Assembly (NCBI GenBank): GCA_030549775.1
Contig: CM060174.1
Span: 26,602,117-26,666,116, forward strand
Source: Tamarix chinensis
Taxonomy: Eukaryota > Streptophyta > Magnoliopsida > Caryophyllales > Tamaricaceae
Reading direction: 5' to 3'
Length of the DNA stretch: 64,000 bases
Shown here: positions 26,501 to 38,500 of the stretch, piece by piece
Layout of the letters: every line of letters starts with the position of its first letter
How positions within the stretch are numbered: position 1 is the first letter of the stretch
Program-made: the position numbers and the translations under genes
The notes under the pieces: model-generated
Seen by the model: the letters and a program-made list of their open reading frames with translations, nothing else
Told to the model about the DNA's origin: nothing
Databases searched by the model: none

Positions 26501-29500
26501 CCCACCATGAAATATACCTATATCAGGAGAATTGGGTTGCATATTATAATATGGCAGGAGAGGAATGAGTTGTGCTGCTGGCAATTCTGTAAGTATGTTA
26601 GTTTTATTTAGTAAGTCTTAATCTGGTTTAAGGGGAATCTTTAGGAATTGCCGAGTCATGAAAATTTATGTAAGATAGTTTGAGAATAAATACATTCTTT
26701 ATGAGGAGAAAGGTAGGATTGGAAAGGGTTGAAATCAATAGGAAGTCCCTGGATCTCAAATTTTAGCCATTCATTCTTCTATGAATGTCATCATTCATTT
26801 TTCTACTTTTTACCATGGTTATATAGAAATTGATGACGATCATTGTGGGCAGAGCTAGTGGGTTTCTGAGGTGCCCTGGGAGACCATAAAAATCCTATTA
26901 AATGTATATTTTTAGTGCAATTATATTTACTTGGCATAGTGGGGGGTACCATGTTATTTCGGAGAAGGTCACGATTTAATTCTTATGTGGTACACTTTTT
27001 ACTAAATTTTGGTTACACATATACATAAAAGTAGACATTCGAAATTAAGACCTCCTTGAATGCTACACAAGTTAGATGAGCTATGAGGTTTTTGTATGAT
27101 TTAGTTAAGCTAATTTCTTTACATACTTCTTATATGATGTTTTTGCGATATGTTTATATAAAATTGTATGATTTTTTAGCTCATGTATTGGATTTATTTT
27201 TAATTATATTAATTATGTTTAATAAAATATATGAAAGGTGAATGATCTAGATAAGAGATTGGGTTTGGAGCACTAGGAATGGAAAAAGGAGACAAAGACT
27301 ATGTGGTCTAATGGAAAGTTACTTTCTATGCTTAAAGATACTACAATGTGTACCAACCATGGAAGCTAAGGTAATGATCTGGGTTCTAGGCTGCCTTAAT
27401 GGATGAATTCCTATTGAGATTTTCATTCCCAGTATAAAAGATACCTTTTTGAAACATTCATAGTTTGAGCTATTTTTTTCTCATTGCAAGGACGACTACC
27501 ATGGGAGGTTTTTGGACTTACTTCTCTGAATTGGTTGAAGTGAGGATGATGAGGCCCAATAGATTAACCGAGATCATGGAAGTGACCTAGATTGTATAAG
27601 ATAGATTTGGGTTGATTAGTTGAGTTTGGTTAGCTTGCGTAGGGCGTTAGACAAGCAGTGATCTCATTGGGATCTTAGTTATTATAACCCAAGGCCTTAT
27701 CTTTGTGAGGTCAACATCCTTTGTAAGGGCAAGTAAGGAACTCATTAAACCGTATCCCTAAATCCACTTGGGTATGTGATCTAAGGTTGAGTGAAGAGAA
27801 GAGGAAATTGAGAAAGAGATCGAGATAATGACTTTGGATTAATAATATTCAACTAATTGCACCAAAATAACAATCCTTAGACCCCTTTATATAGACTAAG
27901 GGCTAACACAATAAATGATGATTAATTAGTAAATAATACTAATTACTAGATATGATAAAACCAAAATAAGATAATTAAGAAGGTAAATAGTAACAGTAGA
28001 TAGTAAAGAATAAAAAATAGGAATCTAATTTTTATTCCTACGTTTATACTTATTCCTATAGAAATTATCTACTTCAGTCTGCTCTAGTAAAGTTGGATGG
28101 AATAATTACCGGTCAAAGGCCTCTAGTGAAGTTACAGAGGAGAAGGGCTTGTGTTTTAGATGTAATGAAAAGTTGTCATCTTAACATGTATGGAAAATTG
28201 ACTCTTTCAAGTGATTTGCTACTGGTAGATTAAGATAAAGTACCTCGAGAACCCATGCCAAAGCTCGATGAAGGAAAAAAATAAAAATAAAAATAGGAGA
28301 AGGTAAATTTTTCCTTGACCTTAGTAATTGAGCTTACCATACCTGTAACCCTGAAACTCATGGATTATATTTGTAATGAAGGGTAGTTGTATTACTATAT
28401 TGTGTGTTAACTAATAATTTCATTGCACTTGGTGTTGGTGCCTAGGTTGAGGTTGCTACACACGAGTAACTCTACATATAGGGTGTTGATATGTAGTTGG
28501 AGCTTAGCACAAACAATGAGGATTTGCAATGCAATAGACCTCACATTATGCTATGGTCCTAGATCGTGGATACATTAATTATGTGATAGACTAATTGAGG
28601 ATGTAGCGTTTTTAGTATTAAGGTTGTTGCTCTTCTAAGAGGAGGGAATGAGATGGCCAACAACTCCCCTATAGTAGGGACGACGACTAGGGTTAGGGTT
28701 AGAGAGAGAGAGAGAGAGAGAGAGAGCAAAAGGGGAAGCTAGGGAATTTACTTGAATAGTCGATTCTCCTCTTGGTTCTATTATTGATACCCTAGCCTTT
28801 ATTTATTGGCTTATAAAAAGATAGTGGGTTTAGGCTCTGCTAAATACTTCATTTCTAAAAGAAAATAAACTTTGACAATTTATTTTTCTCAAAAACATAA
28901 TTGTTCTTCGTATTGAAAACTACTCTTATTGTACATATATATTTTTAATTTTTATGAATGTATATTAAAGAATATTAATAATGTTTGTCATTGAAATTCG
29001 TGATGACTTATTGTTTGTAATGAAGTGAGTAGATAATAGTCTTTTTGTTAGTAAGACCCATTATCTTTTTTACATTAATTCAGACTAATTCAATTAAGCT
29101 AAGGCTTGTTACTTAATAGTAAACTAAACTAGTGCCTTCTATTTATTATTAAGCTCAAGTCTAAGGCTTTTAGGTTAAGATGGGTCATTAGGCTTAGTTG
29201 GACATGATGTAGGTCTGACCTGCAATCAAGATTCATGGCACATTACCAAAATGAAGTTGTGGAAGATTTTATACTCGAGGTAGTGCTAATGTAACACACA
29301 GAAATTAGGCACAATGTAGGTTGACTAAGGGAAAATGAAATTGAAGTTTAGTTCTTGACACAAAGATTATAGTGATACTTAGAAAGGAGCTTAGGTTGAA
29401 CAAGTCTTAAGCCTCATTGTGTAATGATGTGTACTATTAGGCTTGAAGGTCATGAAATCTTGTTGGAATGCAATGCTCATGGTGATGAAGGAGATTCTTA

Positions 29501-32500
29501 AAGGCACGGTTGAGTTGATGGGGCTATATGGTGGTTAGTCGAGTAGTACCTTAATGTCTTGGCCAAACATGGTTTCCCCCATTGTGGAATTTGGCACATT
29601 GCATTAACCTATCAGTGTATGCTTAAGTAGGTATCCTCAAGTTGAAATAAAGAAATTCGCTAGAGGAATGATAGCTTATGGAACTATCTAGCCTAGCCAT
29701 AGCTTGTTTTTTGGTTTTGTACAACTGTTTAAGAAGAAAGATGGTACATCTACGTAGATTATATGGATCTTAATAATAAAAATGCACCAAAAATTTCCAT
29801 TTCATGTGATAGATCATGAACTAAGCGTAGCTACTATATTTCGAACTTGTATTTGATATTGAGATACCACCACATTAACTTAGTCCTCAAGATATTCTGA
29901 GATTAAATTTTTGACACACAATGGTAACTATGAGTTTTTTGTCATCCCTTCTTGGTTAACAAATGCATCAGCCACTTTTTAGGCCTTAAGGGAAGAAGTG
30001 TACAAGCCCTTCCCAAATTTGTTTGCTTATTTTATTTTATTTATACATTTCATCCTCATCTTTGATCAAATGCCGGAAGAACACTTGAGCATCTTCACTT
30101 AGTATTTCTATGTAACAATTCCTTATATGTCAATAGCAATACATGCTTGTTTGGGCATCTTGAATTAGAATACTTGAGACGTATTGAGTCAGCTAATAGA
30201 GTGGCCGTTGATCCCTCCATGGTTTGAGCTATCATATCATGGTCAGTAACAAGAAATAAGGGAGTTGCATAGATTTTTGGGTTTAACCTAGGGCTGTAAA
30301 CGAGCCGAACATCTCTGGGCTCGGGTTCGGCTCTAAACGAGCCTAAAATAAGGCTTGGGCTCGACTTGTTTAACTAAACGAACGAGCCGAGTCGAACTCA
30401 CGAGCCAAAGCCAAAAAATGAACCGAGCCTCACTTTTTCAAGCTCGGGCTAGTTCATTTAGTTAAATGAACGAGCCAAACCAAACATCGAACTGACTCAG
30501 CTTATTTACAACCCTAGTTTAACCAAGTAGTATTGGATAATTATGTAGAATTTACATGGATATAACAACACCGTAAGGATGACATTGGTGGAATGGTGAT
30601 ACACAAAAAGCCATTTGTAATAAAACAAATCGATAACATGCAAGACCAACTGCTTAAAAGTAAGGATGCCTCTAGAGTATGTTTAGGGGTCCTCATGCAA
30701 GACCAATAATCGATAATATGCCTTAGATTTGAGGTTAATGTTGTACATGAATGAGAGCATGGTGTGACACTCCAAAATTTATTATTATTGTTATTATTAT
30801 TATTATTTTTGCGTAAGCAGTAATATAAATATATTGGGCATTACGCCGTATCCTACACAAAAAGTATACTCTCTATGCCTAGTCTATGTTAGGTACAATG
30901 CTAAAAGTAACTCGTACCTAAAGATGAGGTATGGAAAATACTTGATTCCATATCGATACAGAGTTATAAAACAAAGAGAGAAGATAATAGATGCCATAGA
31001 ACACATAGGACTAAAGGTCCTACTAGAGATAAATATCTAGAAAACCATGTGCTATATTGACCCGATTAAGTACTTATTGCAGGCAGTCAAATAAAAATAT
31101 TAATTCACTTGTAAGAATAAACAACACCCACAAAAAGGATAATGAATATGCTATGTACCATGTAAGATAACAGTGCATATCAATAGAATAAGGCATTCAA
31201 AAGACATAAGAAACAAGGGTAAAACATGCCATACCTAGGAACCGCAAAACTAGATTCCTAGTTCCTATGTATGCGTGCCTCCTATGAATCGGTGAAACGG
31301 TTAATATAGAATATATCTAGGGTCACTCTAGTTATCTCAACCTAAAAATAAATATAAACACCTTGCTTTTTGCAATATCCAAGTCACTCAGCTATTGCTG
31401 CAATCTGGTGAAAATCTGGTAACTAGTATAACATTGCGTTTCTTAGTTTACTATCAACATAACATTTCCACTTTTATTACATTAAGTTATTGCATGGGAT
31501 ATCGCTTATTATTCTTACAAGAAATACCGATAATAATAAAATTCATACCAACATTTGTTATACGTAATAACACTTATAAAGGCAGCTTGGTTAATTAATT
31601 TGACATGCTATAGTCACATGGAGTAACGATAAGGTATAAGGAAAGACAATAAGCACAAGGGAGACAATACACAAGGAAATAGATGGTGAAGTCCTTGCTA
31701 AAACCCTAATTCACAAACCACTCATTTTATCCATAAAACTCCCCAGAACACCAAGTTTAACACATCTCCTCAAAATATCATTATAGACACCATATCCACA
31801 AATCAAGACTTAACTCTAATGTTTGACATATAAAATATGGCTTATACCCCTAGGATTTTTAAGGCTATTTTTAGTCTTTTCACGTAACATTAATACTTGT
31901 GTTAGCCATATTAACCTCAAAATAATCACACATTACACTTACCATATTTTGGCCCAAATAACACTTGCACAACTGCAAATTTTTGGAATTAACTTAAAAT
32001 GACCAGTTTACCCTTATTCCTCCTAAACATCTCAAACTTTTTATTGACATAACTTAATCCACACTCACCCAAAACCTCACATATTATATGAAAGTTTTTA
32101 TGCTAAAACCCCAATGAATACAATAACATACTTTTCTTATACAAACTCACTATGTATCGACACAAATATTCTTAAGGTCGAGAATCACCTAAAATCCATC
32201 AAAAAATTTCCATGCGCCAAAACTCACCAAAATTACACACAACCTTCACACATTAATAACATCTCAAATATGTAATTAGCTTTACTTAAAATAGCCCAAA
32301 CACCACAAATGGCGTAGGACTAAACCACTTCAACCCCACAACACCAAAATAACTTATCAAAACCTATTTCCTCAAAACAATTACTTAAACATAATTTAAT
32401 ACATTCAACCACATGCTTATTAAAAACAATAATTACATTATGATGCTTGAGAAGTTAAGGCAAAGTGTAAAACATGGAATACCACATAAAGCTATAATTA

Positions 32501-35500
32501 CACCTAAAATCATGTTTTCATGATGTGATACAAGAATATAAATTAACCCTAGGGCCTAGATATGATTTCTAGCAACGAAACATACTAGCATGATATTTAT
32601 CTAAAATAACACATATCATCAAGAGGCACTAGTCTAGAGATGCATGTCCTTGTACAAAAACTACATTGGTCTCTAAGCAAGATAACCTTTTAAACACCTT
32701 CCAAAATTTTAGGATCGCCTATCATAAAACACAACAAAGAATTAGCTAAGGGGAAAAAAATAAGGGTTAGACTAGAGGAAGAAAAATGGAAGCAAAATAA
32801 ACTTGAGGCTAGGACAAGGAGAGGAGAGGTACAAGTTGCATGAAGAACGAATGGTGGAGGTGGTTGTTTAAGGTAGTTAGTTGCATGAATAAAGAATGGC
32901 GATAAGGGTTGGTTTGTGTGAGCTATTCACGTCGGTGGTGATGCATAACATTAGGTGTTAGCAATGCAATGGGTGATTTTTGTGATAGTTTAAATTAGAG
33001 GTGGATCCAAGCAATAAAATCGCGGTCGCAGTCGCGATTTCGGTGTCGCGGTATCGTAGCGTTGCAGACGATATTTTATATGCTGCGGTTGTCGCGGCGT
33101 GATTTTTTATTATTTTTTCACAATAAATATCGACAAATATTGGTAAATATTAGCAAATATTGGTAAATATCGGTAGAATATCGGCAAATATCGGTTGATA
33201 ACTGATATATCGCCGATAAATATGTGAAATTCTAAATCCGTCGCGTATTGCTAATTTCGTGTATCGGTTGACCCAAAATCAGATAAATATCGGTCGATAT
33301 TGCATATTGGGACTGATATTTAATTATATGGGTGGATCTACGTGAGGCTCCAATGTTGGTGGGGGTGGTGCAGCGTGAAAGGGTGGCGAAGGTTGGGGTT
33401 GGATGCATGAATGGTGCACGCTGTGGGGTGTTGGGCATTGAGGTGGTAGTGAAGGGGGTGCTTATTTTGCATGAGGAGAAGCCGAAAAATATAAGTGCAG
33501 CACAAAGAACAAAGGTAAACCAGGAGGAAGAAAAAGGGAAAACAAGAAGGTTGGTTTGGTAAGAGAATTTGGGAAGGGGAGGAAACATGGTTTGGTGGTG
33601 AAATGATTGACAAAATGGGAGGGGTAAGGAGGATGTAAGCGCCTAGTAAGGGGGTTGTGTGGAAAAAAAGAAAGAAAGAAAGCGTGAGGGTGCTTGGGGT
33701 AAGGTAGGGGTAGGGGGGCCTATTGTGGTAGAGAGGGAGTTGGTGTGAAGGAAAAATAGAGGGTAGGGTTGAGGTTGCTTGTTTGTATCACTTGAATGAA
33801 AAGTGATGAGGGGAGGGGTTGGAGGTTGAGTGAGTTCTGTGGCATCGTTGGGACTTAGTTTAGGTAAGCAAGTTAGGAAAAATAAAATTAGGTTGGCAAG
33901 GGGAGAGGTTGAGATAAGGTAATTAAACCATGTTTTAAGGGTTATAGAAGGATTAAAACCTAAACACTAGGATATTAAGGTTAGAAAATTTCTGGGTATT
34001 GTAAATAGTGTTAGCAGTCTATATTAGACAATAGAACCGTAGTTGCGGATTTGGTCACAATGTTGCGATATCGAGGTGTTATAAATGATATTTTATATGC
34101 TGTGATAGTCACAACATGTTTTTTTTTTTTTTTTTTTTAAATCCTTCTTCACATTAAATATTAGCAAATATGGGTAAATTATTGACCAATAACCGATATA
34201 TCCTGATAAATATGTGAAATTAAAAAATCGTTGTATATCATTAATTTCGCATATTGACATTCGATTGGCTCAAAAACTTATAAATATCGGCCAATATTGA
34301 TTATCGGAATCGATATTTAATTCTATGGTCTATAGTTGGTACCATTGCTTGTGACGTATTAAAATTATTAATCTCTTGTTGGATTTTTGGATGCTTCTCA
34401 AAGGATATTAAAAGTGGGTAAAAAAATTATGGAGCTATAACTTTGATATTGTACAAGCCTAGCCATGAGAATATAAGGCCACGTATGCCCTCTCTTGTTG
34501 TGAGGTGAGACATAGTTCCTTAGCCGAGTTGATCGCTTCTTAGGTGACTGATTAAGTGCCCTTGCTGGTCGGTCCTAAGTAAAGTCTTTGCACTTTGCCT
34601 ACTTTTTAGTAAGAATATAGTATACGCTAAGGAAATCTTTAATTGGAAGAATTTCATTGGGATGGTATAAAGGGACATTTGGGATTGCTGAGGACTTCCC
34701 ACTGCAAGCCTCAAGAGGTATATTGACGAGGGATGCAGAAACAACATTACCAATCCCGAATGAAGTTAAGGAGAACATTGCGATGGACTTCAATGAGGGT
34801 TTCCCCGCTTAGATGGTCATAACAACTATTTATTGGTGATGAGAGGGCAACTTATGAAATATGCTCACTTCGTGCGTTAAAGCATCCGTTTATCATTAAT
34901 GGATAGAACTGATTGCTTATTAACTTAACAATTAGTCAATTATGTTGATTTAGAGGAAGTTGATTGATTGAATAATTGGTCAATTAGGAAGTTAATTGAT
35001 TGATTAATTAGTTAATTAGGAAGTTAATAGATCAAATCATTATTCTGTAGAATAAGTTATCATACAAGTGCAGAGGGATAAAATCAATCTATGTAAATTG
35101 TAGACTATGGAAACTTATTTGTTATATAATAGATGACGCACCCAACTTACTGGCCATTCAAACCAAAACTCAAAATTGTCATGGTATTAGAGCCTTCTTT
35201 AACTCATTGTATCTCTAACAGTGTTGTTATGTTTGTTTCTCTTCAATCTATCAAATCAGTTTATCATTGATTTCTTGGTATTCTTGTGGTCACCTAATAG
35301 GTCACCTGTCTTGATTATGGATGCTATTTTCATCATCCTTTGTTGGATGCTACAAATCTGATTTGGAAGGGTGTCGGCCTGCATATTGTGGTTGTGTTGT
35401 CTGTGGTTGATATTGCTTTTTTTTTTTTAATATTTTTTTTTATTTTGACGTGGTCCTATTTGGAGAAATTTTGTTGGGCCTTAGTTGATTTATTTATTTT

Positions 35501-38500
35501 TATTTTATATTTAAATTTCTATTTAGAATGGTATTATTTGGTTCATTGGAAAAAACTTTATTCCATGGGATTTTTAGTTTAAGATGTTTTTGAAGGGAAA
35601 AGGCTTATCTGATCATATTCATAGCATTACTATTATGTCCATTGAAAGGACAAAAATTGTCCAATGGGAGATTGACGATGCAAAGGTTATTATTTGGCTA
35701 TTGGGCACAATTGAGCCACATCTCATTGCAAATCTTTGTTGTTTTACTACAACCAAAGCCATTTGGGAATATCTTGAACATATTTATCATCAGACTTAGA
35801 GTGCTCGGAGATTCCAATTGAAATTGGAACTTAGCAATTTTAGCCAAGGTAACTTAACAATTGATCAATTTGATTTTGATTTTATTAATATGCAGAGTGA
35901 GTATTCTTCTATCATTCTTGCTAAGGTTTCTAAGATGACACTAAAAGTTATTCATGAAGTGACCGTGTGCAATCTATTTCTTATGCAATTAAGACAAGAA
36001 TTTGAAACTGTACGTGGTGGTTTGTTGAATAGTAATCAAGTTCCTTCTTTGATACTTGTTTAAGTGCTTTGTTATGGGAAGAATAAAGGTTGTCCACTCA
36101 CACAAGTTTGAGTTCGGAGGTTATCATTTCTGAACTAGCAACTATTGCTTATGTCACACAATGAAAAGATAGGAGCAAAGTTCAATGTTATAGTTGCAAG
36201 GGGTATGGTTACATAGCTCGTAGTTGTTCTAAGAAGTTTTGCAACTATTGCAAAAAGGAGGGTTATATTATTAAATATTGTTGTCATATACCTCAAAACT
36301 GGCAATCCCAAGCTTTTTAAGCTAATGTTCAACCATCATCATCTGTTGGATTTTCCAAGTCAACACTCACACCTGCCATGGTTTAACAATGATTTATCTA
36401 CTTTCTCAGCTTTGGGCTTGCAAGTGCACTAGCTCAATTTCTTTTCTGGAGCTACCAATCACATGACTAGTAGTCCGAACATCCTCCATAATGTTAAAAA
36501 GTATGGATGAACACATAGTATCCATATTGCAGATGGTAGTACTCTTCTACTTACTACCATCAGTAACTTGGGTTCCTATTGTGGAATTTGTCTCTCTAGA
36601 ACTACCATCTGTAACTTGGATTCCTATTTTTGGAATGTCTTTGTCTCTCTAGAATTATCTACTAATTTGATTTCTATTAGTCAATTAGTGGATCAAAACT
36701 ATAGTGGTAACTTTTCTAGTAGTGGATGCCTTGTGTAGGGTCAGGCATTATGGATAGTGATTGCAAAGGGGCTTGAAGTGGGACATCTTTTTCCTTTTTC
36801 CAAGTATTTTTTTCTCTTTCTTGTGATGTAACCAAAAGTAGTCATGAAGTGTGGCATAAAAGGTTGGGTCATCCCAACTCTGTTGTTTTAACACATCTTA
36901 TCAAACATGGTTTATTAGGCAATAAAAATACTTACGTTCCTTCTTCTATCTCCTTTGATTGTATTACTTGGCGCCTTGCTAAAAGCAAAATTTTACCATT
37001 TCTATCCATGGGAGTTGTGCTTCTAAGTGCTTTGAGCTTGTTCATATCGATGTTTGGGGGCTAATCTTATTGTCTCACATGGTCAATGTAGATACTTTTT
37101 CATGTTTATCGATGATTATAGTTGACTTATTGGGATTTATTTTCTACGTTCTAAATCTGATGTCTTTTCTATTTTTCAAGAATTTGTTGCTCTTATTAAA
37201 ACACAATTCGATGCCTCCATCAAAATTTTGCAGTCTAACTCCTCCCTGGGGGGGGGATAAGGGCCTTATTCCTTCCAGGAAAATCTCCAAAATAGGGCAT
37301 TATCTCTCAGCATTCTTGTCCATATACTCCACTACAAAATGAAGTTGCTGAACGTAAGAACGAACATCTTTTTTGACATTTTTCAATCTTTATTAATTGA
37401 GTCATCTGTTCCACTTGAGTTTTGGGTCAACGTTTTATCCATGCTATCTACTTAATATGTTGTTTACCCGCTATCACATTAAGCTATGATACTCATTATA
37501 TTCATTTATTTTTTGAACCCTTTGACTTTCAATCTCTTCATACTTGGCTTTGTGTGTTTTGTTCATTTACCTCCTAATGATCATCACAAGATCAATGCAC
37601 AATCTATCACGTGTGCATTTATGAGATACAGCCTTACCCAGAAAGGATTTGCATGTGACAATGTTTATTCAAACAAATTCCAGGTATTTAGAAATGACAC
37701 TTTCTTTGAACAACAATTTATCTTCCAAACAAGCACTATATCCCTCTTTGATTCCTTTCCCTCCCTTTGATGATCTATCTCCTTCTATTGAAAGATTTAA
37801 GCTAGGTCTTGTTTATTGATGGCATCTCCCACATGCTCCAATGTCCCTCCACAACGCTGGTCCATCGCTTGACCCTATGGTTACTATACTATAACACTAA
37901 TAATGCTCTTGATAGGTATGAATTCTCTCATATCCCGTTGACTGCTACTCTTGATTATGTTTCTGTTCCTTAATCTTATAAATATGTAGTCTCTCAAGCT
38001 TGTTAGCAGCAGGCTATGTTTGAGGAGCTACAAGCCCTTTATAAAAATCATACTTGGGATATCGTGCCTTGTCCTATCAGCATTAACCCTATTGGGTGTA
38101 AATGGTTTTACTCAATTAAGTATCATTTTGATGGGTCTCTTGATTGATATAAGGCTCGCCTTGTGGCTTTAGGGAATCGATATGAATATGGGATTGAGTA
38201 TGATGAAACATTTGCCCCTGTTTCTAAGATGACTGTTGTTCAAACTACTATTGCTGTTGCTTCACAACGATGGAGTCTACGACCGATCCTCCAAATGTCT
38301 GTTGACTGCGACGGTCCTTATACGACCTTAAGCATGGTTTGATAAGGTTTGAGCTACCTAGCTTGAATTTTAGTTTACTCAAAATCAGTATGATTCCTCT
38401 CTCTTTTGTGCAAGACTTCATCTGGCATAGTATTGCTCCTAGTCTATATTGATGATATTGTGATTTCATTATTGTCGGATGAAGATTTAATTCAGTAGTT

